20,160 nt of DNA from Pelargonium nanum. Lineage: Eukaryota; Streptophyta; Magnoliopsida; Geraniales; Geraniaceae. The notes under the pieces were generated by a model. The model was not told the origin of the DNA. It saw only the letters and a program-made list of their open reading frames with translations, and ran no database searches. A program made the position numbers and the translations under genes. The DNA lies in contig JAYMTF010001997.1 of the NCBI GenBank assembly GCA_036897485.1, forward strand, positions 1 to 20,160, read 5' to 3'. Numbering within the stretch: the first letter of the stretch is position 1; each line of letters starts with the position of its first letter. Below are positions 1-10,700 of the stretch, one piece after another.

Positions 1-15
1 TTTTTGGTTAAAAAA

Positions 16-69
16 AGTTTAGGGACCAAATTGGGTCAAAAAACCAAAGTTCGGGAACTAAATTGGGTC
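16..69. repeat. short tandem duplication
   Basis: Two imperfect 22-bp copies sit at 16-37 and 48-69, 32 bp apart. Both read approximately agttTaGGgAccAAATTGGGTC. The motif resembles the ends of dispersed plant repeats, but no complete element can be delimited because the window starts here. Confidence 0.5.
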
Positions 70-79
70 TTTTACCATT

Positions 80-1730
80 TATTTTTTATTGGTAGTTTGA
101 CACGTACATAATTAGAGTTTTTAAAATCGGCACTATTCTTCCAATTTTTCTTTTTACTATGTGGGAACCTGTTATTTGAATAAAAATATGTTTTATGTCA
201 AGTTTAGAATCATTCTTAACTATTGACGGCTAGAAGGCGTAATTAAAATAAACAATTTTTTTGAATGGTGAGAAGATGACTAGCAACCTATGAACAACCT
301 CCAACCCAACTTAATTATCTTGTAAGTTTTGGTTAATTGATGACACAATTTATGGTACCACACACACATTAGGTGAAAACTTGTCACCCAAATTATCAAT
401 TTTTGTTTTGTCAATTAACTTTTATGTGACATTTTTCTTCTGTTTGTTGCTAAATTCATTTGACCAAAATCTCATGAGATATGTGATGTGTATCAATCAT
501 GGTTAGATATGAAACAATATTTTCTTAGGATTTGCTGAGTAAGACAGTGCACATTTGTGAGGACCATTTTTTTTTTATGTCAACTAATTAATTAATAAAA
601 AAATTATTTGTTCTTAAATTTTGTACAAAATGTTGTATATACTTTTCAAATTTTTATGATTTAATGTTATGTTTGAAAAGATAACAAACTTGACATATTA
701 CATATATGATTAATTTGTTAGGTGGAACGCTAATTTATAAAATATGTTGTACACTTATTAATAACATAAATGATGTGTCATGTTCCAATAATCAATTCAT
801 TATTTTAAATAAATATTTTTATACAATATTTAAAACATTTTAATGTTACAATTAATTGATGGGCATGTGTGAGAAATGAACCTATGCAAATTAATTTATG
901 AAATGGAAATTAATGGACTATGTATTTTTGGTTATATATCATATGATAAATTTAACACTTAATTAATGCAATTTGTGTATAGTTTGCAAGTTAGTCACTC
1001 ATTACATAAAGTGATGTGATATTTTACTTAAACATATGAACACAATATCCAAAACTTGAAAAAAGTAATATTTTAAGAATGACTTATTAGTAATTTAAAA
1101 AAAATTATGTTTTCACTAATATTCATGATTTATATGTTATTTCAATTATACCCACCTTTGAGAATATGAAAAATGGTGGATTTTATTAATTTAAAAACTC
1201 ATTTACATCGTAATATTAAATTTGAAATATTTAATTCTGTTGAATACGAACACTATACAAACTTAAAAGTCACGAAAAATCATGAATTATTATTATTAAT
1301 AGTTGCTTAATTAGAAGGTCTAAAATTAATCATATGGTGAGAATAATGTTTCATTAAATATGTAGAGACAAGCAATTAGGTAAATTACCAAAAGAGGCAA
1401 GTGAAGAAGCCATGTGCTTTGTATTAATTTGGATCTCCAAATCTAATTTGGCCCTAATTTTAATTAATGTGGGTTCCACATAATTTTAAGCCAATAATGA
1501 TTTTGATGCTCCCACACCCACCACTCCTAATTCTCACCACAATTTGTATCTATACATTATACAACTTTTTCTTTTATCAATAATTCGATTTGTCCTTTCT
1601 AAAAAGTAAGGTGGTGGTAACAGTAAAAATGTTAAAATACATCACCCGACGCTACATAAGTAAATTATAAATAACTACTGTAATTTTAAGTGTCACGCAA
1701 TTACCACATTGGTGACGCCCCCACTAGGGG
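80..1730. other. gene-free AT-rich intergenic DNA
   Basis: This is very AT-rich sequence with many short A and T runs and no ORF showing protein-like composition. I see no RNA gene and no clear element boundary. It is probably intergenic spacer, possibly with old unrecognisable transposon remnants. Confidence 0.6.
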
Positions 1731-1741
1731 GTGAGAAACAC

Positions 1742-1857
1742 AGGTCTAATAGGCCTGCTTGTCCCGTTGCTTATCAAAAAAAAAAAAAAAAAAAATTTGG
1801 GCAAAAAAGGTCTAAAAGGCTTGCTTGTCCGGTTGTTTATAAAAAAAAAAAAAAAAA
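1742..1857 (+). repeat. tandem A-tailed repeat, two copies
   Basis: Two related cores, 1742-1775 and 1808-1840, share aggtctaAnAGGCnTGCTTG followed by TCCnGTTGnTTAT. Each is followed directly by a pure A run (20 A at 1776-1795; 17 A at 1841-1857) and then a short tttGGgcaaa/tttGGcgaa link. An A-tail after each unit suggests retroposed origin or slippage duplication of one A-tailed unit. The 63-codon reading frame across it is low complexity (poly-Lys) and is not a gene. Confidence 0.6.
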
Positions 1858-1879
1858 CTTTGGCGAATAAAGGGCAAAA

Positions 1880-2540
1880 TGGTAATTTTGATATCTTTCA
1901 TTGCAGCAACTACTTGGAATAGCATTTCAAAATTTGACAGATTTTCCACAATCATGCATTGTATGTATTGAACAATACATCAAATTCTACTGACATTATC
2001 TTCAATTCATGAACTGAGTGTGTAAAAGGCAAAAATTGAAGGCAATGACACATTTAAAGATCCACATGCTATGTTTTATGACAATTGATAACTATACACC
2101 CATTTTCAATCACTCATTTTCCTCTTCCCGAACCGGACCGGTCGGATCGGTTCTTTGCTTGAACCATTTAGTGAAGAAATCGGAGCAACGAGTCAAAATC
2201 GGTCAATTTCCTTTTAAATGCATGTAACACTAATTTGATTAGTCGATCAAACTGGTTGAACCGGTGATATATGGGCTAACGATTTGCGAGTCATTACTGA
2301 CCCAACCTGATAATATCGGTTCCAAGCCTGCAAAATATAGTAGATAAAAGATAAGCATGCAAACATCTTGGCTTGGCTAGTTTAGCTCAAGCGGGTTTGA
2401 CCTAATTTCAGTGTGCAACCTATTTCGTTGCAAGCCGTCACAAACCCGACTCTATGATACCGAACATAGGTCGGAAAAAGTGGTCCGATAAGAACTTGCG
2501 TCTTTTATAAGTCCGCAACTTATTGACTCATTTGTTAGTA
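1880..2540. other. intergenic DNA with repeat fragments
   Basis: No convincing coding sequence. A stretch near 2130-2165 is rich in ccGGaccGGtcGGatcGG-type motifs, and aaccggt recurs near 2260. The same vocabulary appears in the element at 17161-17564, so this may be a fragment of a related dispersed repeat. Confidence 0.4.
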
Positions 2541-2543
2541 GAT

Positions 2544-2724
2544 AGAACTGACAATTCGGACTCAAACTGAAAAAACCTAACATGATCCACATGAGTTGTG
2601 GGTCGGGTTACAAATTTCGCATTGAAATGGCTGTGCGGGTTAAGAAAATAAACCGATATAACCCAAAAAGAAAAATAGCTTGAATTTTGAGTACTTGCAA
2701 ACTTGAGTCCAAATTTTCAGCTCT
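2544..2724. mobile_element. small inverted-repeat element (MITE-like)
   Basis: The left end reads agaactgacaattcggact (2544-2563). The reverse complement of the right end reads agagctgaaaatttggact (ending at 2724). These match at 15 or more of 19 positions, and the similarity continues for several more bases inside. That gives a non-coding element of about 181 bp with imperfect terminal inverted repeats. No convincing target-site duplication is visible, so the superfamily is unassigned. The same terminal core recurs at 3313, 3941, 12706, 12826 and 17244. Confidence 0.5.
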
Positions 2725-2819
2725 ACAGGAGAGAATCAAAATCCCAGAAGAACTAAAGGCAACAATCATAACATTAATCAAAATATATAGCACACAAAAC
2801 TACAAGTCCAGGTGCTATA

Positions 2820-3105
2820 TAAACAAGGTCAAGTATGATATAAACATAATAAATAAATAAAATAATAGCAGCAACAATAATAATAAAGTGAAGAGTAAAA
2901 AAATCAGAAAATGTATAAAAAAGATTAGAAGATTGAAACAACTGTCATCCACATGGTGGGTTGGTTGTGGAATCAAATCTGGATGATTGAACATGCATGA
3001 AATTTTCTAAAGCAAAGACAAGTTGTCCTTGTACACTATGCAGCTTCATCATGGTGTGGGAGCCATGTTGATGTTTCTCTATAATATGACAAATTTTGGT
3101 AATAT
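2820..3105. other. A-rich, simple-sequence intergenic DNA
   Basis: Low-complexity A-rich sequence around 2835-2935 (runs of ataaataaat and aataataat) is followed by unremarkable unique DNA. I see no gene in it. Confidence 0.5.
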
Positions 3106-3106
3106 T

Positions 3107-3126
3107 CTCTCCTCTCTCTCTCTCTC
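3107..3126. repeat. CT microsatellite
   Basis: Short CT-dinucleotide run with one interruption (ctctcctctctctctctctc). Confidence 0.8.
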
Positions 3127-3160
3127 ACCTATATACAAAAGATGGTTATGTCATTGTGAG

Positions 3161-3470
3161 GTTTGGAGATGGTCAATTACGTATGCAAAGTTTCCTCGAT
3201 TTTACACTTGATTCAAACTCGTGATCTCAAAAGTACAAAGCAACGACTTTACTGTTGCGTCCAAGTTAGTTGTTTCCCTAACTCAAATCGGTGATCTCAA
3301 GGTCACGAGTAGTGCTGACAATCCGAGTTTTGAATCATTTGGGTCATGAAGTTTGGATGGAGTCATTTATGTATGCAGCATTTCCTTTGATTTTGCAAAA
3401 GATTGGTAACAACCTTACCGTTGCGTCCAAACTTGTTGTTTCCCCAACTCAAATTGGTGACCTTACCGAC
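3161..3470. repeat. imperfect tandem duplication, about 190-bp spacing
   Basis: Block 3161-3305 and block 3351-3470 are diverged copies. Shared landmarks in the same order are gtttggag/gtttggat, tatgcaaagtttcct/tatgcagcatttcct, ttaccGTTGCGTCCAA with actGTTGCGTCCAA, and TTGTTTCCCnAACTCAAATnGGTGA. The second copy lies inside the larger inverted-repeat element at 3313-3941. The family is not recognised. Confidence 0.6.
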
Positions 3471-3941
3471 AGTTCTAGGTTTGAACCGGTCAGATGGGTA
3501 AGATTTTTCAGATTCGGGTTGAAAATATCTAATTTGAACCCACCTTACAAGAAATGCAAGTTCGACCAAACTCCTCTCTCTCAAAAATTGGAAGAATCTT
3601 TTACCGATTTTGTCTTTTCTCCCCAAGAATCAACCAATCAAATGTTGTAGTTGATGATATGCTGTCATATCAAACTTTTTCAGATTCTTTAGTTCCCAAA
3701 ACTCCAAAACCCACAAGAGTGTTGCTGGCCTTGTGGAAGTATATATGTTATTGAGAGTGTGTAAGAAGTGAGAGCTGGCTATTTGTGCCCGAAACTGAGG
3801 GCACCCGACCCGCATTTGTGTAAGTCAGAGTCACACATTTTGAACTAAAAACTCGCACCCCTAACGGTTCAGGTTCATACTAGATCTTTTCAACCTGAAA
3901 TACCCGACTTGACCATGACCCAAAACCCGAATTGTCAGCTC
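3313..3941. mobile_element. inverted-repeat element, about 630 bp
   Basis: The left end (gtgctgacaatccgagtttt) and the reverse complement of the right end (gagctgacaattcgggtttt, ending at 3941) match at about 17 of 20 positions. Both continue into gGGTCATG a little further in, after an extra 8 bp on the left. This is a longer member of the family seen at 2544-2724. The 119-codon frame inside (3291-3650) overlaps a shorter opposite-strand frame and matches no recognised transposase, so the element is scored as non-autonomous. Confidence 0.45.
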
Positions 3942-4004
3942 CAGTAGGGAGCAATGTACCATTTCAGAATCCACCACCGAGGTAAAAACAACAGATAATG
4001 AGTG

Positions 4005-4006
4005 TC

Positions 4007-4037
<31 letters not shown>

Positions 4038-4064
4038 GTGTGTGTGTGGGTGTGTGTGTGTGTG
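4005..4064. repeat. TG microsatellite
   Basis: An interrupted (TG)n tract of about 60 bp with three GGG interruptions. Reverse-strand translation gives a His/Thr/Pro low-complexity string, which explains a spurious 89-codon frame there. Confidence 0.9.
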
Positions 4065-4223
4065 AAGGTACCATTTTTGATCCAGGAAATGACAAATAAG
4101 TGAATAACAGGAGAAACTCATCAAAACCATCTGATAAATTATTTAGAGACAGCCAGACATAGCATCAGATCATTTACATGAAACAAGAAGTATATTTAGT
4201 ACTCACAAGTCTGATGTACGAAG

Positions 4224-6787
4224 CTAATCATCGTCATAGGATACATGGTTACTAGTCCTGCAGCCAGGTGCTTCGGGGTCCTCTGCCCCACAACAGTCGA
4301 AGAACTTGGCAGCATAGGGAGGATCATCGGGTCCCAATTCGTAGTACCTAAAACAAAACCAGAGGTAAAAACTATCAAAATCTACCAAACAATGTAAATT
4401 CGTGAGGTCAACTTATGAATAAAAATTATAAACACAAGTAATTTTGTGGATATACACAAGTTACTACCTGCCTCCTTAAACATGTATACGGAAAACAATG
4501 AAACCTTAATCTGTTCAGTCCCATTAAACCCACTATTATAACCCCTAAGTCTGCGTGTTAGGCGTATCGTGCGTTTCACAACACGAATAATTAACTGAGT
4601 GTGCATATTTTTTAGGTTCAACACGAACCAACACGATTAACAAAATTAGTGAGCCTGCTTATTTTGTGTCATGTCTATGTGTTGAGACACAAATTGCCAT
4701 CTCTATAACCCACATATAACTCCAAAATTGCAAGTAGAGAAGCTCTTCTTCTAGATATATTCAGCTCTTGCAACAGAATCTCCATATTGCCCAACTCGAC
4801 ATCCTAGCATCACAACCTTGTTCCACTCTTAAAGTTTGGTTAAGATCCTTAAATGGACCGTTTATCATACAAATATTGTAAAAGATATGCTCAGCTCTTT
4901 GTCCACGATCTCTATCGGAAACTTGGAGTATAAAGTAAGACTTTCAACTATTAGCTTAAACTTTTAGTTTAGTTGGTTCTCTACATGGTATAAGAGCCTT
5001 CTAAACCTAGACGTCACAACTCACAACTTCGCGTCCTACTGCCACCATATTAAAAAAACAGCACAAAGAGAAAACGATGACCTATGCACGGACCACGTGC
5101 AAAGCCATAATTGGCTTGCACATTAGGGGTGTGTTGGAGTAACAAGTTAAAAAGAGGCCTTCAACTATTAGCATAAGGCTTAAGCGTTTAACTGAATTGG
5201 TCCTCTACATGGTACCAGAGTACCGAAACTTACCGCTACCCTATTGAAATAAAAAAATTAAAATTCCAAAACAAAGGCAAAAAGAGGACATGTGCATGGA
5301 TCACGTGCAAAGCCATGATGGGATTGGACATTAAGGGGTGTGTTAAGAGTATAAAGTTAAAATTTGGCCTTCAACTATGACACTCTCCTTGAAATATTCA
5401 AACAAATTCTTAGCATCACGAAGCTATTTCCTCAAGAGTGGAGTTATGAAATCCTTTTCCATGAAGACATAAGAATTACTCATTTCTTTCCTGGTTCTAG
5501 ACATGGCAAGGAGATACAAATACATGAAGATTGGGTGCTAATTAAAAGTTGCCCTCCACTCTCATTATTCCTTGCTCTTGGAACAATTATCGACCCAACA
5601 ATTTGTTTGCAAGCATAGTTCATAAAATGCTAATAAGCGGACTTCGTTCCAAGGACAAGACAAACTCCAAACGGTCTACCAAACCAATTTATTAGTTCTT
5701 TGCACATTGCTCACAAGTGAACACAAAAAAAAAAGCTCGGAAATAGCACAAAAAGTATGGCAAATTGTGAAAATGTTACCGGAACAAATCCACATACATA
5801 CATTGGCAAATTGTGAAAATATTACAAGAAAATTGCTAGAATAATGACTTGCTAGTGCCATGGCTAACATGAACATTAGTTAGGTAAAGAGCTCAAGCTT
5901 TCCTTTTACCTCTCTGTCATAAACATTCAGGAATAGACTTGAATCTAGATTCATTGTTTCGGGTTCAAATAAATTACATGCAAGTCTTGATACATCAAGA
6001 AAGATATGCTCAAAAGCTAGGAAAATTGAGTTGATGGGACCATAATTTGAAACACATACAAAATAAACAAAATTTAAGCTAAAAAAAAGCTTCTCAAGCT
6101 AATGACTGAAAATTCATAAATAACCATAAAATAAAACAAAATCAAAAGCTAAAAAGAGGATTTTTCTTTTATCACAATCGTCACATCACAGATACAATAG
6201 ACACAAAATCGAAAATCAACCACCATCATCACATATAAACAACACACACTAAAATTCCAAAACCCTCAATTTTTGGTAAACCAACAATATCCAGCTATAT
6301 TTCCTCAGCAATTAAATGGGTCAATCAATAATTCTAAAAACCAAAAACAAAAATTCAATTGCAGCAAAATCCACAAATTCCCTTCAATTAGAGCAAAAGG
6401 GTATGCAAAAATATCATCAACGGATAAATTCATGGAGAAATATATATGTGTGTGATTGAAGCAAATCCTCAATCTCCCAGCTCGTTAATCGAACATAACT
6501 TCAATTAGAGCAAAAGGGTATGCAAAATTGTCATCAAAATAGAATTTTATGGAGAAATAGAATCGTGGGTCTTATATAGATGAACATATATATGTATATA
6601 TACAATACCTCTTCTGGTCGTCGTGACGGCGACAGACGAAGAAGGAAGGATGGAAACGACAAGAAGAAGAGTCGTTTGAGGACGGACTGTACGTTACTTT
6701 GCATCTCTTGCACACTTTCTTCTCTTCCTCCATTTTCGAGCTCTGCATCTCTTTCTCGAGCTCTCTCGGTTTCTCTCTGTTCGTCAT
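4224..6787 (-). CDS. small CHORD-like Cys/His-rich zinc-binding protein, two exons
   Basis: Exon 1 is 6609-6787 and exon 2 is 4224-4347, joined across a GT-AG intron (4348-6608, phase 2). The donor is AGAG|GTATTG and the acceptor TTTTAG|GTAC. The joined protein has 100 residues from the first ATG (6787), or 82 from the internal ATG at 6733, which has a better context (AAAATGG). Visible motifs, in order: EEKKVCKRCK (Cys-x2-Cys), SSCRFHPSFF (Cys-x2-His-Pro), RRHDDQKR|YYELGPDDPPYA across the junction, FDCCGAEDPE, APGC and NHVSYDDD at the C-terminus. The spacing C-x2-C / C-x2-HP / CC / GC / H resembles CHORD zinc domains, and the CC-GC-H part also resembles the N-terminal motif of REXO1-type proteins. 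That relationship is my inference from the pattern. The function is unknown; a cytosolic or nuclear zinc-binding or adaptor role is possible. There is no signal peptide or membrane segment. The high conservation-like residue pattern and clean splice make a real gene likely. Confidence 0.8.
4540..4705. repeat. dispersed repeat fragment
   Basis: The sequence is rich in cgtgtt/aacacgaa motifs and ends aattgccatctct at 4705. Its reverse complement, agagatggcaatt, resembles the terminal core of the family at 2544, 3313 and 12826. No left partner is obvious, so this is treated as a fragment. Confidence 0.4.
4921..5378. repeat. degenerate tandem repeat of about 210 bp, two and a fraction copies
   Basis: Copy 1 spans about 4921-5132, copy 2 about 5133-5342, and a truncated copy 3 about 5343-5378. 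Each starts with (t)tnGAGTAnnAAGTt, then CCTTCAACTATtAGC, then TCTACATGGTAnnAGAG. Copies 1 and 2 end with GGAnCACGTGCAAAGCCAT and nTTGnACATTanGGGGTGTGTT. The TGGTAnnAGAG motif resembles the initiator-Met tRNA primer-binding site of plant LTR retroelements (TGGTATCAGAGC), so the array may be the remains of a small LTR/TRIM-type element. Confidence 0.55.
5758..5825. repeat. 22-bp direct repeat
   Basis: TGGCAAATTGTGAAAATnTTAC occurs at 5758-5779 and 5804-5825, 46 bp apart, with one mismatch. It lies in the intron of the minus-strand gene. No function is evident. Confidence 0.7.
6382..6561. repeat. direct repeat, 117-bp period
   Basis: A 29-bp exact match (cttcaattagagcaaaaggg and the next nine bases) occurs at 6382-6410 and 6499-6527. 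It is followed in both copies by diverged but alignable TCATCAA and TTnATGGAGAAATA. The unit is therefore about 60 bp and duplicated. It lies just inside the intron, downstream of exon 1 of the zinc-protein gene. Confidence 0.75.
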
Positions 6788-6806
6788 AAAGAAACAAAAA
6801 ATGTTT

Positions 6807-6814
6807 CATATAAT
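6807..6814 (-). promoter_or_regulatory. possible TATA box of the small zinc-protein gene
   Basis: On the minus strand ttatatga lies about 20 bp upstream of the first in-frame ATG (6787). If it is the TATA box, transcription would start close to or inside that ATG. This favours the internal start at 6733 (82 aa). Support is by position and motif only. Confidence 0.35.
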
Positions 6815-7480
6815 TTAACTAGTGTTTTAATTTGGCCTTAAATTATACATTGTTATAAATTTGATTATAAGTTATGTTATTTTGTTTTAATTTGATTTAA
6901 TCCGTACCGGCCTCGACAGTTAGGTTGTATGACAATTTTCTCTCAAATATAATCCGTCGACACGTTGCGTAAATTACTAATTAGAAAAACAAAATTATAT
7001 ATTGAGGTACGTGGTCATCAGTCACGATTCACGACAATTTTGTTTCTCAAATAACTCTGCGTAAGTCTATTTTGACAACATCAGTATGAACTGGACCAAC
7101 TTGAAACAAAATAACACGATTGGAGGGTCAAATTGGAGTAACATTGCTTCTTGATAAAATCAAAACAAAAATTGTATTTTATACTAATTTAGAATAAAAT
7201 GAATAATTAGAAGACGAAAGTTACTATTTTTTCGGGCTTTTTCGGTCAAAATCTATATTGTACCCTTGGCAAAATGAGCCCCCATTGGGACTAGACCTCA
7301 AGTGCGCGACCTCTCTAGTGTCTAGCTCCCAAAAAGTCGTTCAATCGTAAAAAGCGTTATTTTACTAAAACAGACCCACATGCTCCAAAGTCGCTAAAAA
7401 TTTACATGTGACCCACTGTTAGAAGAAAGATAAAACACAGGAAAGCTTAATGAGTCCATTCATACCCTAATTTGAGGAAA
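6815..7480. other. intergenic spacer between VHA-H 3' end and the zinc-protein promoter
   Basis: AT-rich DNA with no protein-like reading frame on either strand. About 6820-6910 has the phrase pattern (aatttggcc...attata...aatttgattt) common in decayed plant repeats. It contains the promoter of the downstream minus-strand gene. Confidence 0.5.
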
Positions 7481-7503
7481 GAAACAGCAATACAACATTG
7501 TAT

Positions 7504-7509
7504 TTTATT
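7504..7509 (-). terminator. candidate polyadenylation signal of VHA-H
   Basis: AATAAA on the minus strand lies about 225 bp past the stop codon at 7735-7737. The exact cleavage site cannot be told from sequence. Confidence 0.4.
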
Positions 7510-7734
7510 CGACATCTCGCATCAAAAAATAATATCCCATATTCGTTTAAACAAGGCGATGATCCTCCAAGGCTCATTTATAAGCATCTGAAACCAACGA
7601 GCAATAAATTACTAAATACAAATAGCAAATGAAGCTAGGTACTATATATGGATCCAACTTCAGCATCTAAAAATGCTTCTTATGATAGAATATCGGGTAG
7701 AGAATCATACATCCTTACATCCCGAAGATGTAAA

Positions 7735-10700
7735 TCAAACTTGCAAAAAGCTCGCATATTTTGCTCCTAGGAAGAGCCTCTGGATGCAAAGTAGTGCGTT
7801 TTTGGTAACCTCGGCGCTCTCATGGTTCATCAGCCTCATCACCCGCTCCTTGGCCCGAAGGTCGTTCACTATGACCCGTCCAGCGGGATGGTGCTGAATG
7901 AACTGTGAAAGATCAAAGCAAGCAACAGCAAGTGCCCGAGGGTCACTGGATGTGTCCAGTATCGTGATAAGGACCCGTAAGATCTGGAACAGTAGAATCA
8001 TAGATGTTAGTTCTATAGAATTCTTGAATCTATGAGATAGAAGAAAATTCATCAATGACAGATTGTCCCACTATGTGGATTGGATTGATGAATTGCACAC
8101 CCGAATTTGAGTCATGAGATATTATACTTGAACAATAACGTCAAAACGTATCTATATCATGCTAGGTTGTCGCCACAATTTGCAAGAAAAAACGAGGGAT
8201 GCCATTATTTATACGAAACAAATTATTACCTGGAAATCGTTCTCCTCAAAGTATGAAATATTATCGCGCCAGAATACAGGATCTTTGTGCACCGGAGACC
8301 AGTCAAGATGGCCAAGGAGGACTTCTTGCTTGTACTTATCAAAAGAGCTCAATTTCTTGATGTTATCCTTCAACCCTTCCTCCAGGTGATTTAGAGCCTC
8401 CAGAAGGTCCTGTGGTTGGATTTGCAACAGAATGAAATCAAAATACTAGAAAGCGAACAAGAAAAATGAACATATCCAGGAATATTTAGATGGGTAAAAC
8501 TCATTCTCCTCTAAAAGTTGCATTGACATTAAGGGCTACATGAAGACAAATCTTAGTTCCACCATGGTTATTAGAATCTCTGATTCCAGATCCGTTCTGG
8601 CCGATCTGAGTCGATTCACCCCCTAAACCATTCAAAACCACTACTGAATCTACCATGGATCAGAATCAGGAGAAAATCCCCTGATTCCCAGCTGGGTTCT
8701 TCCGATTCGGCTGGTTCAAGTGATTCACAAAAGTTGGATCATAAGAGCCCGGTTATACCAGATCAGGTTAAATCTGTGTCTCGACCCGCATTGATAAAAA
8801 TTTATGTGTGCTCTTCCTTATCAAGGTCTTGGTTTAAGGGACAACCCTACTGACTAAAAGAATTGAAAATACACTAACAATTAATAAGTTGTTTGTTTTA
8901 GTTCAAACTATATTTTTCTAATATTAATTTATATATGTATCATATAACTCTTTCTAAGAGTATTGTGTGATTGTACATGGATCTTCCAATTCGATTCAAT
9001 TTCAACAACCTATTGTTAATTAATCAATGCCTACAATTCCACAGCCTCTTTTCATCCTATAAAGATTTATGGACTACAAAGTTGTTAACACGTCACACGT
9101 AGACCAGAAGTGAAGGTGTAATTCTAGTAGACTTACCTCATCGCTCCAAGCCTGTGATTTCAAACTTTGAACAATTTGCAGCAGTCCAAGATCTACCATC
9201 TGAGCACCAAATGTCCCCTTGGAGAGCAAGTTCTTGAAGGTCAAGACAACAACCCTGACAACCTATGTACAAAGAACACCCACTAATTAACGTAAATCCT
9301 TCCCAGGATTGAGAGGATAAATAGTCAGTTGTCAATAATTTGACACGCAAAGGAAGGTCTAGACTTATCACCCTTTGGCTAGTCAACTTGAGAACAAAAA
9401 ACAATCATGTCAAGAAATTTCACATAGACGCGTGTAATTAAGCAAGCAGTTGAAATAGAATTTGATGGGATTATTATGAGCTCAATGTACAAAAGCCACA
9501 ATCTCACCTTCTCCTTTGTGGAACTCTTCACAACCTCCACAAGTCGCGGCAAGGTTCTAGTAGTAGCCAAGTACTCAATTGCAGGTTCATAGTAAGATAA
9601 GAGCCAAACACAGAGACATGTTTCATAAAGGAGCTGTTACAAAGAACATTACAGTTCTGAATTAGAATTGTAAGGAAATCCACTACTGTTTCAGCTAAGA
9701 CATTGCATGTTATGTAAGTATCAGCATGCCAGCACCAAATACTCATCTGGGTGTATAGTAACAGAATTAGGCTCAGCCAATTACTAGTAAGGTACCTGCA
9801 TGGACTGCTGGGTGGATGCTGGAGAAATTAAAGGAATCAGTAACTTCACCCCATCTGCTTGAACAAAAGAAGATCGGACCACTGGCTCTTTAAGTGAAGT
9901 TGCAAGGCAACTGATAGCAACTGGAACGCCACGACTAGGGTGGGAAGGATTCTTCAGCTGCATGTAACATTGAGACATAGTCAATAACTAATAAGGTTTA
10001 AAATAACACTACAAGCCTATATTTATAGTTGAACAAAGTGGAGCTTCATAGGAAAATAAGACGTGTCCAACCAAATTAATCTATAGCAGCACTGTGATGG
10101 ATCAACAAAGGAAAAAAGGAGAAGGTTTGAGTGTGTATTTAACATAGCAAATTCCATTCAATATTAAAGTAATTATATTTTATCCAATCAAGTTGTATAG
10201 TTACCATGGCTTAAGTCAAAATCAAAAAAAGAAAAAAATATAGATGGAACAAACCTGCGCACAAAGCCATTCTACCAATCCTTTCAACACATCATCAATA
10301 GACGTGGTTGTTTTCTTTGAAGTTGAGGATTCCCCATTTGAAACAGCACCATCCTGAGTTTTTGGCCTAGCACTTCAATTACAAGAAAATTCGGAAGGTT
10401 ACAAAAGGTTAAATAGTGAAACATTAGTTTTTCGTTATTTTCAGATAACACAGCACACCATGTAATAGGATCACATTCAAAGTACCTTATTATCACAGCA
10501 AGTATCCTACAGCTCTTCTCTTGAATGAACCAATTACCTTTCCAAAGCAGTCTGGAAGTGGACAAAGTAGCAGATAGTTTTAGTTTTCATCAATTGTACA
10601 ATCAATTAAAAGGAAATCAAATACAACAACCTGAAAATCATTATGCCCAATAATCACAATATAGGAAGAATAGGCATCTTTAGTTCTATCAGTAACTAAA

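Larger units (their letters stand above)
4348..6608 (-). other. 2.26-kb intron of the small zinc-protein gene
   Basis: This intron separates the two exons of the minus-strand gene. It carries a dispersed-repeat end (about 4540-4705), a degenerate tandem array (4921-5378), short direct repeats (5758-5825 and 6382-6561) and otherwise AT-rich DNA. No third exon is needed: the two exons join in frame and preserve the protein. Confidence 0.7.

Noticed and set aside
1742..1857. CRISPR-like direct repeats
   Set aside because: Only two diverged units separated by poly-A, in a plant genome; no spacers and no cas genes.
3291..3650. 119-codon plus-strand open frame
   Set aside because: It overlaps an 87-codon opposite-strand frame, lies in repeat DNA with a duplicated block, and shows no recognisable domain.
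3861..4130. 89-codon minus-strand frame
   Set aside because: Its centre is a His/Thr/Pro string produced by the TG microsatellite.
5364..5618. 84-codon plus-strand frame
   Set aside because: It starts at TTG inside a degenerate repeat and lies in an intron. Composition is vaguely protein-like but no family is recognised and no splice partner was found.
6534..6809. 91-codon minus frame and a 69-codon plus frame over exon 1 of the zinc-protein gene
   Set aside because: Both are out-of-frame shadows of the real exon 1, which is supported by its splice to exon 2.
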